Origin: Virgibacillus doumboii
GTDB taxonomy: Bacteria > Bacillota > Bacilli > Bacillales > Amphibacillaceae
NCBI RefSeq assembly: GCF_902806455.1
Contig: NZ_CADCWQ010000001.1
Span: 2,170,001-2,234,000 of the forward strand
Reading direction: 5' to 3'
Length of the DNA: 64,000 bases
Part shown: positions 24,630-33,914 of the stretch, in pieces
Layout: each line of letters opens with the position of its first letter
Numbering within the stretch: position 1 is the first letter of the stretch
The notes under the pieces: generated by a model
Database searches by the model: none
What the model saw: the letters and a program-made list of their open reading frames with translations, nothing else
What the model was told of the DNA's origin: nothing
Translations under genes and position numbers: made by a program

Positions 24630-26582
24630 TTGGCTTTAAATGTTGCTCAAAAGTTAATAAAAGACCACCTTTTATCAGGTGAAATGGAAGCGGGCTCGGA
24701 AATCAGCCTGAAAATTGACCAGACCCTGACCCAGGATGCAACCGGAACGATGGTCATGCTTGAACTGGAAGCAATGGGACTTGACTATGCCAACACCGAA
24801 GCCTCCGCACAATATGTCGATCATAATTTAATTCAAGTAGATAACAAGAACCCCGATGACCACTTATTTCTGGAAAGTGCAGCACAACGGTTCGGAATGT
24901 ATTACAGCCGTCCGGGAAATGGTGTAAGTCATCCTGTTCATATGCAGCGACTCGCTGCACCAGGTAAAACTTTACTAGGATCAGACAGCCACACATGCGC
25001 AAATGGCTGTATGGGCATGCTTGCCATGGGAGCCGGCGGAATTGACGTCGCGATGGCCATCGCCGGTGAACCTATTTACATTAAAATGCCGGAAGTTATG
25101 GGCGTAAAACTGACCGGTGAGCTGCCTGACTGGGTAAGCGCGAAAGACGTCATTCTGGAAATGCTCAGACGCTATGATGTAAAAGGCGGTGTCGGGAAAA
25201 TAATTGAGTATTATGGTCCGGGACTGGAAGATTTATCAGCGATGGACCGCCATGTCATTGCCAATATGGGAGCAGAACTGGGCGCGACTGCCACCGTATT
25301 CCCGTCAGACAAGGAAATCAAGCGGTTTTTGGAACAGCAAAACCGCGGTGATGAATGGAGTGAACTGACAGCAGATGAAGGCGCAACATATGACATTCAT
25401 GATGAAATAAACTTTTCCGAGTTGGAACCGTTGATTGCAAAACCATCAAGCCCGGGAAATGTTGTGCCGGTATGCAAAATCGCCGGCACCCCAATCTATC
25501 AATCATACATTGGATCTTCAGCAAACCCTGGTTATCGTGATTTTGCCATAGCGGCAGAAATTGTAAAAGACCGCCATATTGCTGATGGTATGTCATTCGA
25601 TATCAATCCTACTTCAAGACAAATGCTTACGAATCTGGTAAAAGAATTCCATATTGCCAGTCTCCTGCAATCTGGTGCAAGGCTCCACCAGGCAGGCTGC
25701 AACGGCTGTATCGGTATGGGGCAGGCACCTGCATCCGGAAGAAACAGCCTGCGAACAACACCACGAAACTTCCCGGGCAGATCAGGTACAAAAGAAGACA
25801 GTGTATTTTTATGCGGACCCGAAACCGCTGCAGTTTCCGCTTTAACAGGCGTGATAACCGATCCGCGGACAATGGATATAGACTATCCTGATGTAAGCGA
25901 TCCGGCCGATCCTAATATTGAAGAAGACCTATTGGATCAACCACTCCCACTGGAAGAAGCTAAACAGGTTGAACTCGTAAAAGGACCGAATATCGTTTCG
26001 ATTCCGGACATGGAGGCTTTGCCGGATTCACTTGAATTGCCGGTACTGCTGAAGGTCGGCGACAACGTTTCCACCGATGAAATACTGGCAGGCGGCGCAC
26101 GCGTCCTCCCATATCGAAGCAACTTGCCGGAAATCAGCAAGTTCACATTTGAGGATGTCGATTCAACATACGTCGAACGCAGCCGCGATAACAAAGATTT
26201 CGGAGGTCACACCATCGTCGGAGGCTATAACTATGGACAGGGTTCAAGCCGCGAACACGCCGCACTGGCACCTCGTTACCTCGGCTTACGTGTGGCAATG
26301 GTAAAAGACTTTGCCCGCATTCACTGGCAAAATCTCGTAAACTTTGGTGTACTGCCACTGACGTTTGCTAATGAAGCAGATTATGAGAAACTGGGAAAAG
26401 GTGAAGTGCTCAAGTTTGATAATCTGCGGGAACAACTGAAGGATGGGCATACACTGATAGCTGGTGTTGATGGTACGGATAAGGAAATAACCCTTGAACA
26501 CAGTCTATCCCCACGCCAGAAGGAAATTATTTTGGAAGGCGGATTGATTAACTGGATTAAAGGGAAACAGCAAGTCAGCTAA
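24630..26582 (+). CDS. acnA: Aconitate hydratase, 650-residue type
   Basis: Interconverts citrate and isocitrate in the TCA cycle using a [4Fe-4S] cluster. Cluster ligands are seen in GSDSHTCANG near residue 115 and AGCNGCIGMG near 355. The swivel domain carries GDNVSTDEILAGG and NYGQGSSREHAALAPRYLG. At 650 residues it is the short mitochondrial-like class, not the about 900-residue CitB class of B. subtilis, so a second aconitase may exist elsewhere. It starts at TTG with AAAGGAGG nine bases before. A strong terminator follows. Confidence 0.93.
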   Translation: MALNVAQKLIKDHLLSGEMEAGSEISLKIDQTLTQDATGTMVMLELEAMGLDYANTEASAQYVDHNLIQVDNKNPDDHLFLESAAQRFGMYYSRPGNGVSHPVHMQRLAAPGKTLLGSDSHTCANGCMGMLAMGAGGIDVAMAIAGEPIYIKMPEVMGVKLTGELPDWVSAKDVILEMLRRYDVKGGVGKIIEYYGPGLEDLSAMDRHVIANMGAELGATATVFPSDKEIKRFLEQQNRGDEWSELTADEGATYDIHDEINFSELEPLIAKPSSPGNVVPVCKIAGTPIYQSYIGSSANPGYRDFAIAAEIVKDRHIADGMSFDINPTSRQMLTNLVKEFHIASLLQSGARLHQAGCNGCIGMGQAPASGRNSLRTTPRNFPGRSGTKEDSVFLCGPETAAVSALTGVITDPRTMDIDYPDVSDPADPNIEEDLLDQPLPLEEAKQVELVKGPNIVSIPDMEALPDSLELPVLLKVGDNVSTDEILAGGARVLPYRSNLPEISKFTFEDVDSTYVERSRDNKDFGGHTIVGGYNYGQGSSREHAALAPRYLGLRVAMVKDFARIHWQNLVNFGVLPLTFANEADYEKLGKGEVLKFDNLREQLKDGHTLIAGVDGTDKEITLEHSLSPRQKEIILEGGLINWIKGKQQVS

Positions 26583-26618
26583 TCAGGGTAAAGCCTCTTG
26601 CAATTGCACAGCGTTCAG

Positions 26619-26650
26619 CGGGACTCCTTGGACAGGGGTCCCGTTTTTTA
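26619..26650 (+). terminator. Terminator of the aconitase gene
   Basis: CGGGAC (26619-26624) and GTCCCG (26638-26643) form a stem followed by TTTTTT. It lies 37 bases after the stop. Confidence 0.9.
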
Positions 26651-26704
26651 AGTGTACTGAGTTTAGCTCTCGAGTTGATTTTTTAATTGTCGTCCGTATA
26701 TTTC

Positions 26705-27125
26705 TTCTATGGGGTCGATATATTTTCTGACGGGTTGATATATTTATTCTCGGGTCGATATATTTTCTGACGGGTTGATATATTAGCTCTCGGGTCGATA
26801 TACTTCCTGACGGGTTGATATATTGACTCTCGGGCTGATATATTCGCTCTCGGGTCGATATATTTTCTGACGGGCTGATATATTTATTCTCGGGTCGATA
26901 TACTTCCTGACGGGTCGATATACTTCCTGACAGGTTGATATATTGACTCTCGAGCTGATATATTCGCTCTCGGGTCGATATATTTCTAACGGGTTGATAT
27001 ATTGGCTCTCGGGTCGATATATTTCCTGACGGGTTGATATATTCGCTCTCGGGCTGATATATTCGCTCTCGGGTCGATATATTTCCTGTCGGGTTGATAT
27101 ATTTACTCTTGGACCATATATTTCT
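26705..27125. repeat. Intergenic array C: 20 units of 20 nt
   Basis: The core YYGATATAY recurs at 26717, 26737 and so on to 27096, with one 19-base step at 26977-26996. Two unit types mix: GGGTCGATATAYTTYCTGAC and GGGYTGATATATTNNCTCTC. The last bases beyond 27115 drift into CTGCCGATGTTC, the wording of arrays A and B. It lies between convergent genes. ORFs spanning it (REYINPSGNISTRE-like text) are repeat artefacts. Confidence 0.95.
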
Positions 27126-27213
27126 TGGACGAGTGTTCACTTCTGCTGCCGATGTTCATGCGTCTCCGGTTGATATCCACCCATCTCCAATCGCCACGAG
27201 CCACCTTACCATA

Positions 27214-27244
27214 AAAAAAGCGCCCCGGCACACCACACCGAAGC
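27214..27244 (-). terminator. Terminator of the siderophore uptake operon
   Basis: On the minus strand GCTTCGG and CCGGGGC form a stem with G-U pairs around a nine-base loop, followed by GCTTTTTTTATGG. It lies 16 bases after the permease stop. Confidence 0.75.
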
Positions 27245-27259
27245 ACATTTTCCACAAAA

Positions 27260-29284
27260 TCACGCCCGCTTCTTCATCAACCACAAAAAGTACGGCGCAC
27301 CAATAATTGCGACCAGTATTCCCGATGGTATCTCGTTCGGCGCTAGCAGTGTCCGGCTGAACAGGTCCGCCACTACCAGCAGCGCACCGCCGACCAAAAT
27401 CGTTACCGGCAACAGCCGCTGATTGGATGGTCCCACAAGCAGCCGTGATAAGTGCGGTGCAATCAGTCCGACAAAACCAATCGCCCCGACTGCAGCGACA
27501 CAGAACGAAGCCAACAAAGTAGCCAGAAACGCCAGTTGAAATCGTGCTGACATCACATTCAGCCCGAGTCCCTTCGCTGTGTCATCACCCAAAGATAAGG
27601 TGTCCAGTATACGGATGCGCATCAATAATAATGGAAAAATAATCACGACAGGCCAAATGAGAAAATCAAACAACTCTGACCAGCCGCGCGCATATGTCGT
27701 CCCGGATAGCCATGTCAATGCAGAAGCAACACTCATGTCCGCTTGTACAACTAAAATCTGAATAATTGCTGAGCCAAATGCTGAAACGCCAATTCCCAAC
27801 AGTGCCAATATCGTCGGCTGAAACTGTGCGCGAATCGCCAACAGCATGACTGCTATAAAGAATACAAACGCACCGATCATTGCCCCGACCGGAATCCAGA
27901 CAGCAGACACACCGAACACATACATGGTTAAGAGTGCCCCGACACCTGCACCTGAGGTTATACCAATAACCGACGGGTCGGCGAGCGGGTTCCGCAATAC
28001 TCCCTGGAAAATTAGCCCGCTGACAGCAAGTACCATGCCGCTGAACAATGCCACCAACGCTCTTGGCAGCCGCAGATCAAAAATTAAACCGAGCATGAAA
28101 TCATTCGATTCGCCAAAAAAGGTGTTCCACAATAATAGTGGTTCAAATCCATAATTACCGGATGCCATACTGACTAACATGGCTATCAAAATAACACCAA
28201 ACAAAACAGGAATGACTACTTTCATTGACATACCCATCGTTGTTTTACCTGCCATAACAGCCGTGTTCTCTTCTCCGTATCTTGATCGTCGCATCCGCAG
28301 TACCAAATAAATCAGCCATGGTGCCCCGATAAGGGCAGTAACCGCACCAACCGGTAATTCGGAAAATGACGGATCAATGATGCGTGCCAAAATATCAGCA
28401 AACAGCAATACATTTCCCCCCCAGATGAACGAGGCAATTACCAATGGCAGATGTTTTCGGAAACCAAGCAATTTGATAATGTGCGGTGCAACCAGTCCAA
28501 CAAACCCGATCGGCCCGACAACACTGACCGTCACCGATGTCAACAGTACAGCTGCAACTATTGAAACGAACTTTACAACATTCACGTTCTGCCCCAATGC
28601 AGTTGCAACGTCATCCCCCAATGTCAGCGTGTCCATTTTAAATGTCATGAGCAAAATAACAATAAGTCCAATCACAACAATCGGCAGGGAAAACTGTACA
28701 CCGCTCCAGTCATTTTGCACCAGCGTACCTGATCCCCATAAAAATAACCCGGCCGTTTCGTTTTCATAAAAAATCTGCAGAACACTCGTCAATGAAGAAA
28801 ATAAAAATGTGACAATCATCCCGGCCAGCACCATGCGAACCGGTTTAGCATTATTTCCGCCCGACAAAATAAATACAATCAAAAATGTGAGAATTCCGCC
28901 AAGAAATGCAGCCAGAATCCCGTTCCCGACCAGCATCCATGGGAAAAACACCGTACACAATACAACGGCAAAATAAGTACCGGAATGAATCCCGAGGGTA
29001 CTTGCAGATGACAGCGGATTTTTTGTTACTGTCTGCAAAACAACCCCGGCAACCGCAAGTGCACCACCGGCAATAATGCCCATCACCGCACGCGGGAGTC
29101 TGAGCATGCGAACCGTGTGATGCTGCAGATTATCCTTGGGAGAAAAAATTGCATCAATCACTGTTCCCAAGGGAATCGATACACTTCCCTGATTAATATG
29201 TATTAGTGTTAACATGAACAAAAGCGCGGTTCCACCTCCAAAGGTGAGAACCGCAACAATAAATTTTCGTAAGGCGTTATTCAT
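27260..29284 (-). CDS. Fused ferric-siderophore ABC permease (double FecCD, FhuB-like)
   Basis: A 674-residue permease made of two FecCD domains in tandem, about residues 1-335 and 345-674, each with about ten helices. Repeated motifs confirm the duplication: RLPRAVMGIIAGGALAVAGVVLQ and LRLPRALVALFSGMVLAVSGLIFQG; GPIGFVGLVAPHI and GAIGFVGLIAPHL. It is one fused chain, where B. subtilis uses separate YfiZ and YfhA. It lies four bases after the binding-protein gene. No ATPase gene is present, so a shared siderophore ATPase elsewhere is expected. It should be iron-repressed through the Fur box upstream of the operon. Confidence 0.93.
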   Translation of the reverse strand: MNNALRKFIVAVLTFGGGTALLFMLTLIHINQGSVSIPLGTVIDAIFSPKDNLQHHTVRMLRLPRAVMGIIAGGALAVAGVVLQTVTKNPLSSASTLGIHSGTYFAVVLCTVFFPWMLVGNGILAAFLGGILTFLIVFILSGGNNAKPVRMVLAGMIVTFLFSSLTSVLQIFYENETAGLFLWGSGTLVQNDWSGVQFSLPIVVIGLIVILLMTFKMDTLTLGDDVATALGQNVNVVKFVSIVAAVLLTSVTVSVVGPIGFVGLVAPHIIKLLGFRKHLPLVIASFIWGGNVLLFADILARIIDPSFSELPVGAVTALIGAPWLIYLVLRMRRSRYGEENTAVMAGKTTMGMSMKVVIPVLFGVILIAMLVSMASGNYGFEPLLLWNTFFGESNDFMLGLIFDLRLPRALVALFSGMVLAVSGLIFQGVLRNPLADPSVIGITSGAGVGALLTMYVFGVSAVWIPVGAMIGAFVFFIAVMLLAIRAQFQPTILALLGIGVSAFGSAIIQILVVQADMSVASALTWLSGTTYARGWSELFDFLIWPVVIIFPLLLMRIRILDTLSLGDDTAKGLGLNVMSARFQLAFLATLLASFCVAAVGAIGFVGLIAPHLSRLLVGPSNQRLLPVTILVGGALLVVADLFSRTLLAPNEIPSGILVAIIGAPYFLWLMKKRA

Positions 29285-29288
29285 CCAA

Positions 29289-30290
29289 TCACTCTTTTAC
29301 CATAGCGTCAACTAACTGTTTCACAAGAACCTGATTTGACAGTACACCACCAAATGTCCATGTATCGCCAGGCAACTGGTGTGTATTACCATTTTTCACA
29401 AAGCCCAGGTTTTCCCACACCGGGTTACCTTTAAGCTGGTTTTCAAAAATATTATCCTCTTCCTGAACAATGTACAGGAATTGCAGATCTTTTTCCTGGA
29501 AATTCTGCAATGCCTCAACGGTTACCTCGCTGTAGCCGTACACTTCCGGCTTATCTGACTGATAGGCATTTTTAAATCCGAGATTATTCATGAGTTTACC
29601 AACCATCGAATTATCTGTAAACATCCGGATTGTCGGGGTATTCTGTGCTGTAAACGCCTGTGTTGCCAGGAATGTTGAACCTTCCAGACCGGCATCAGCA
29701 ACCCGCTGTTTCTGTTTATCAATAACCGAATTCAACTCATCCAGAGCTTGTTCAGCCTCATCCTGTTTATCCACTATTTTAGCAATCTTGTTAAACTCGT
29801 CAATCATATTCTGATAATGATCCTGAATAGCTTCTTCCCCATATGGTGCAAATGTTACAACCGGCGCGATATCCTTCAGTTTATCCAAATATTGCTCATG
29901 ACGGAATTTAACCGCAATAATCAGATCCGGATTTAACCGGGAAATAGCTTCCAGATTCGGTTCCTGACGTGTACCGACATCTTTTACACTCTCATCAAAT
30001 TCTTTATTAATATTAACCCATTGATGGAAACCGTCCAAGTCAGCAACACCAGCCGGCTGGATTCCCAATGCCAGCAAATTTTCCGCATAGGACCATTCAA
30101 GTGCAACAATTTTTTTCGGAGTTCCCTTAATCGGCTGCTCACCCATTGCATCCTGAATCGTTACCGTCCGTTCGTCTGAACCGCTGTTACCCTCATTATC
30201 GCTGCCTGCATTATTTTCCTCATTACCGCCACCACAGGCAGCTAACAGGAACAACATTAAAGTAAATGTAAAAATGACTACTTTCTTCAT
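29289..30290 (-). CDS. Iron-siderophore binding lipoprotein
   Basis: A 333-residue periplasmic-binding-type lipoprotein with lipobox LLAAC near residue 19 and an Asn/Gly/Glu-rich linker. The class III binding fold shows VALEWSYAENLLALGIQPAGVADL and RQEPNLEAISRLNPDLIIA. It captures ferric siderophores, probably hydroxamate or mixed citrate types as for YfiY, for the fused permease four bases downstream. The nitroreductase gene lies 15 bases upstream. Confidence 0.92.
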   Translation of the reverse strand: MKKVVIFTFTLMLFLLAACGGGNEENNAGSDNEGNSGSDERTVTIQDAMGEQPIKGTPKKIVALEWSYAENLLALGIQPAGVADLDGFHQWVNINKEFDESVKDVGTRQEPNLEAISRLNPDLIIAVKFRHEQYLDKLKDIAPVVTFAPYGEEAIQDHYQNMIDEFNKIAKIVDKQDEAEQALDELNSVIDKQKQRVADAGLEGSTFLATQAFTAQNTPTIRMFTDNSMVGKLMNNLGFKNAYQSDKPEVYGYSEVTVEALQNFQEKDLQFLYIVQEEDNIFENQLKGNPVWENLGFVKNGNTHQLPGDTWTFGGVLSNQVLVKQLVDAMVKE

Positions 30291-30305
30291 GTGCCTCGCT
30301 CCTCT

Positions 30306-30893
30306 TTATTCTGAGTGAATCCACTCAATGGATTTATTCATCGGTGTCCGACCGCGACTGCGCGGTATTCTGTTAGGATATCCAACTTGAACAACGGCTA
30401 CTAACCGGTGTACATCAGGAAATAATCCAACATCTTTGATAAACGTTTCGTCGGTTAAAGTAGGTTTTGATGTCCACATCGCACCTATTCCTTTTGCCCA
30501 CGCTGCAAGCTGGAAATTTTGGATAAAGGCACAAACCGCGGAATAATTTTCATCATCCTGATAGCCGCCATCGTCCTCTTTATCCATGTAAAAAAGAACA
30601 TGGTGTGGAATGGAAGTGAAAAAACGATCATATTTCCGGCGGGCTTTAGTCAGCTGTTCTTCTGACAGATGATTTAACAAACCCAATCGTATGTAACTAG
30701 ACACAATTTTCCTGCCAAAAGTCAACCGTGCTTCGTCTTCATATATTTTTAACTTCCATGGTTCTTTTACATGATGAGTCGGTGCATATGCTGCATGGTC
30801 AAATAATTCAATAAGCACATCACGATCGACTTTCTCAGGTTTGTAATCATGGATGGTGCGTCTTTCCCGCATAATATCAAGAAGTTCTATCAT
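30306..30893 (-). CDS. Nitroreductase-family protein (YfhC-like)
   Basis: A 195-residue FMN-dependent nitroreductase fold: RRTIHDYKPEKVDRDVL near the start binds the FMN phosphate and GIGAMWTSKP lies in the second half. ATG at 30893 is taken as start, with GTAGG upstream; an earlier GTG has no site. It is the first gene of the iron-uptake operon. In B. subtilis the similar yfhC lies close to yfiY-yfiZ-yfhA. Reduction of iron in the imported siderophore is a reasonable inference but not shown. Confidence 0.88.
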   Translation of the reverse strand: MIELLDIMRERRTIHDYKPEKVDRDVLIELFDHAAYAPTHHVKEPWKLKIYEDEARLTFGRKIVSSYIRLGLLNHLSEEQLTKARRKYDRFFTSIPHHVLFYMDKEDDGGYQDDENYSAVCAFIQNFQLAAWAKGIGAMWTSKPTLTDETFIKDVGLFPDVHRLVAVVQVGYPNRIPRSRGRTPMNKSIEWIHSE

Positions 30894-30923
30894 TCTCACC
30901 TACTTCAGACACAGATGTGTAAT

Positions 30924-30938
30924 TGATAAAGATTATCA
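30924..30938 (-). promoter_or_regulatory. Fur box of the siderophore operon
   Basis: TGATAAAGATTATCA matches the Bacillus 7-1-7 Fur consensus TGATAATNATTATCA at 14 of 15 positions. It lies 31 bases upstream of the nitroreductase start. Iron-loaded Fur should repress the three-gene operon. Confidence 0.88.
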
Positions 30939-30986
30939 TTCTCAACTTTTATACTACTGTGTATTTAAAACGCTGTCAACATAATT

Positions 30987-32096
30987 TTAGGCTTTTGCGT
31001 TCGTCATTTTTACAAATTTATCTTCGTACATCCGTTTCTTCTTGTCATTGTTCGTATTATCAAAAAACGCAATAACATCAGCCAGCGCATTTTCGAGAAG
31101 CTGCCTGTCCTGTGTCAGCTCAAGACGCTCAATTGCTTTTTCATAATTCAACCCGGCATCACGAATCCGTTTCTTTTCCATATGCTCCAGACAATACGCA
31201 TACTGCATATAAATCATACCGAGCTGACGATGGGACGTATACTGCAATTTCTTATACACTTCGATGGCTTCCCGGTAATACGGAACTGCCTCATCAAGCT
31301 TGGACTGATCAAAATAGTAAAATGCCATCTCGGTGAACGCCTCTGCATGTGACACCGTATTCTCAAGGGTTGATCCCTCAAGCAACTGTAACGCCTCTTC
31401 CAAATATGGATAGGCCTCTTCGTTCTGGTTATTGCTGCCGTACGTTTTAGCGATACTGACCAGACTTTTAATTTTCAGCTCCGGATTCGAATCTCCCGCC
31501 ATTTCAATCACTTTATGTAAATAAGAAACAGATTCATCTGCATTATTTTGCATCGATTGAAGCATGCCGATTTTAAAATGGATATACAAAATCATATACT
31601 GATCGCGGTTATAGTCCTCCTGAAAATGACTCAATCCTTTTTGATAATATTTTATCGAACGGACGTATTTTTCCAGCTTTTCTTCCGTTTCCGCAAGAAC
31701 GAGGTAACCACGTGCAAGCTTGATACGGTCTGCTTCATCATTTTCTTCCATCTGTTTAACAGCAGCACTCATAATCCGACGTGCCAGTTTATAGTCACAC
31801 ATATACGCCAGCTCACCAAGCAGCGCCAAATCACTGCCCTCTTCCTGGTACATGCCGTAAATTATATCAGATGCTGCTTTCATTTCGCCGATTTCCGCAT
31901 GACATATCGCATCAACCATCTTTAATTTCTCTACAAGCGCTTTATCTGTCTTAAGTTCCTCCTGTAAAGCACCTGACTTAGTCAAGACGTTCGGATAGTG
32001 TCCACGCTTAAACTCTTCAAGTATTTCTACCACTTTTTCTCTGTTCTCATCTGATATATTATCTTGAAAATGCTCGTCCAAATTAAGAATATCCAT
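30987..32096 (-). CDS. Tetratricopeptide-repeat protein
   Basis: A 369-residue all-helical protein with about seven TPR units, clear between residues 150 and 330: KYYQKGLSHF, SYLHKVIEMAG, PYLEEALQLLE, AEAFTEMAFYYFDQSKLDEAVPYYREAIEVYKKL-like text. The ATG at 32096 follows GGAGGGATG. The layout resembles the peptide-binding half of Rap/PlcR-type proteins, but no effector domain is visible. It is probably a scaffold or regulator; function unknown. Single gene. Confidence 0.85.
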   Translation of the reverse strand: MDILNLDEHFQDNISDENREKVVEILEEFKRGHYPNVLTKSGALQEELKTDKALVEKLKMVDAICHAEIGEMKAASDIIYGMYQEEGSDLALLGELAYMCDYKLARRIMSAAVKQMEENDEADRIKLARGYLVLAETEEKLEKYVRSIKYYQKGLSHFQEDYNRDQYMILYIHFKIGMLQSMQNNADESVSYLHKVIEMAGDSNPELKIKSLVSIAKTYGSNNQNEEAYPYLEEALQLLEGSTLENTVSHAEAFTEMAFYYFDQSKLDEAVPYYREAIEVYKKLQYTSHRQLGMIYMQYAYCLEHMEKKRIRDAGLNYEKAIERLELTQDRQLLENALADVIAFFDNTNNDKKKRMYEDKFVKMTNAKA

Positions 32097-32161
32097 CAAA
32101 ACATCCCTCCTGACTAAATTTTAACCAAATTTCATGTTAAAATAAAGAAAAGAGGGGTGTG

Positions 32162-32521
32162 ATGGAGATGATAGTTTATTTTGACAGTTACTGCAGGATG
32201 TGCACAAGTTCATCAAGTTTCTGGAAAAAAATCGACTGGAAGAACCGGCTGACATTTGAATCATTCCGTACCATTGAAAACTACCCGAAGGAAATGGAAA
32301 AAAGTTTGCATGTGTATCATCGTGAGGAATGGCATAAAGGCTACAATGCAATAATGGAAATTTCCAAAAAGCTGCCACTACTGTGGATCCTACTGCCGCT
32401 CATGTATGTTTTCAAATGGATTGGCCTTGGCGACTTCATTTATAAAAAAATCGCAAAAAACCGTAAGCTCGTGCCTGTTAATCAGTGTGACGATGACGGA
32501 TGCAAAATTGACTTAAAGTGA
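32162..32521 (+). CDS. DCC-family thiol-disulfide oxidoreductase-like protein (DUF393)
   Basis: A protein of about 119 residues with the DCC pattern YFDSYCRMC near residue 7, matching the DxxCxxC hallmark of DUF393/YuxK proteins. A hydrophobic stretch LLWILLPLMYVFKWIGLGDFIY lies near 75-96, then VNQCDDDGC near the end. The start is ATG at 32162 after AGGGGTG; ATG at 32168 is possible. Its end overlaps the convergent VanW gene by nine bases. Redox activity is presumed from the family. Confidence 0.8.
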   Translation: MEMIVYFDSYCRMCTSSSSFWKKIDWKNRLTFESFRTIENYPKEMEKSLHVYHREEWHKGYNAIMEISKKLPLLWILLPLMYVFKWIGLGDFIYKKIAKNRKLVPVNQCDDDGCKIDLK

Positions 32522-33337
32522 CTCGGAAGAATAAATGCTGATTTTCATCTTCCCTTCGTCAGCAGAGGCACGGATTAGAATAGGCTGATTATAATTATTT
32601 TTAAACACAAAATCAGGACCATACCAGCTGACGGTAGCATCCCGTCCTGGTGGTACATACGGCACACTGCGGCTGTGCGAATACCGTTCAACAATCTGTA
32701 TTCCTTTCAACTCCACCGCATTATACAAAGTTGATGATACTTGGCAGATACCACCGCCAGTATCTTCAGCCAGCTCACCCTTCACAATAACCGGAGCTCG
32801 TTTATATCCTCTTTCCTTCGTCCGTTTACCGACTACTTTATTAAATGAGAATTTCTCACCCGGAAAAACAACATAGTTATCAATGGCCTCCGCTGCAAGT
32901 GAAATATTATGTGACCTTTCCTTGTTGCTTACCTTAAAATAAGTCAAATAACTTCCAATTTCCTTTTCACGGATTTCTGCCAGCAGTTCACTGTCGACCC
33001 GTGGATAAATTTCGCGTTCAGGAAGGGATATTTTATCAACATTCTCCTTATAAAAATAATCCTGAAAAAGCTGCTGAAACTTAACCCGATCGAGTGTTTT
33101 GCCAGGCTTTTCCTCGACTATTTCTCCATTATCATTAAGCTTTGCATTTGTTGGTGCTTGATATATTTTTTCATTCAGAATATCCATTTGCAATTCAAGC
33201 TTATTATTGTTTACAAACAGCCGGTCCAGATAGACTAATGAAAAGTCTTCCTTTACCAATTCCCCTACATCATTGTCATCATGCGTTACGGTTAAAGGTG
33301 TGGAAACAAGCAAAAAAGACAAGATAACGGTTATCAT
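32513..33337 (-). CDS. VanW-family exported protein
   Basis: A 274-residue protein starting at ATG 33337 (MITVILSFLLVSTPLTV), which has AGGAGGTG seven bases before and gives a clean N-terminal signal helix. The VanW domain occupies the C-terminal half: FPGEKFSFNKVVGKRTKERGY, EDTGGGICQVSSTLYNAV and RSVPYVPPGRDATVSW. VanW proteins are found in glycopeptide-resistance clusters and in many spore formers, acting at the cell wall; their reaction is not known. No resistance genes are near. Confidence 0.88.
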   Translation of the reverse strand: MITVILSFLLVSTPLTVTHDDNDVGELVKEDFSLVYLDRLFVNNNKLELQMDILNEKIYQAPTNAKLNDNGEIVEEKPGKTLDRVKFQQLFQDYFYKENVDKISLPEREIYPRVDSELLAEIREKEIGSYLTYFKVSNKERSHNISLAAEAIDNYVVFPGEKFSFNKVVGKRTKERGYKRAPVIVKGELAEDTGGGICQVSSTLYNAVELKGIQIVERYSHSRSVPYVPPGRDATVSWYGPDFVFKNNYNQPILIRASADEGKMKISIYSSESL

Positions 33338-33551
33338 CAAACCACCTCCTGTCTTTAGTATTCGATATAAAGTAAAAAAAATGTGTATATGTTGGATCAA
33401 GAAGTCCATTTACTACTCTAGTCTATAACACGCAAAACATTTGGAGATAGTAGCTGTATTATTTTCATATTATCGGTGTTAAGAGTTATTGACGATTCTC
33501 ATTGTCGAGCTTCGTTTGTCACAAAAAAATATTGTGATACGACTGTGGAAA

Positions 33552-33803
33552 CTAAAAAATATAAAATGCAAAAACAACCAATGAAAGGACAATCGTAACG
33601 GAATAAATGGCAATCTGTAATGGCACATTTGATTTCAGTGATGATGACTCGTATTCGTGTGACCGCTTCAGTTGATCCTCAATCGTGTCACCTTCTTCTT
33701 CATACTTTTTCATTTTCTTTTCTTCCTGCTTAAATGCAAATAACGTCCCCGCCAATGCAGCAATAAATAGGACAGCCAAAAGGATAATAAGTTCAATACT
33801 CAC
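33552..33803 (-). CDS. Small two-helix membrane protein
   Basis: An 83-residue protein with a helix at about 3-25 (IELIILLAVLFIAALAGTLFAF), a charged middle KQEEKKMKKYEEEGDTIEDQLKRS, and a helix at 62-82. A GGAGGG site precedes the ATG. I do not recognise a named family. It stands alone; 33410-33551 upstream of the VanW gene holds an AT-rich region with a small TCACAA/TTGTGA inverted repeat and no gene. Confidence 0.7.
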   Translation of the reverse strand: MSIELIILLAVLFIAALAGTLFAFKQEEKKMKKYEEEGDTIEDQLKRSHEYESSSLKSNVPLQIAIYSVTIVLSLVVFAFYIF

Positions 33804-33876
33804 GGAAAACCCTCCTTTAATAACACCAATATAAACTATTTACACTATACAAACAGTGATATTTATCACATACTAA

Positions 33877-33905
33877 AAACCATCCTGCACGGAACAGGAT
33901 GGTTT
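33877..33905 (-). terminator. Terminator of the ndh transcript
   Basis: AAACCATCCTG (33877-33887) and CAGGATGGTTT (33895-33905) are perfect arms around a seven-base loop; the minus strand continues TTTTTAG. It lies ten bases after the microprotein stop. Confidence 0.9.
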
Positions 33906-33914
33906 ATTATTAAT

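Noticed and set aside
26705..27125. CRISPR array
   Set aside because: Units are 20 nt back to back with no unique spacers of 30 nt or so, and no cas gene is near. The same holds for the other arrays.
26583..27140. A 185-codon ORF with repeated REYINPSGNISTRE-like text
   Set aside because: It is array C read in one frame; 20 nt is not a multiple of three, so the text cycles with a 60-nt period. No start signal.
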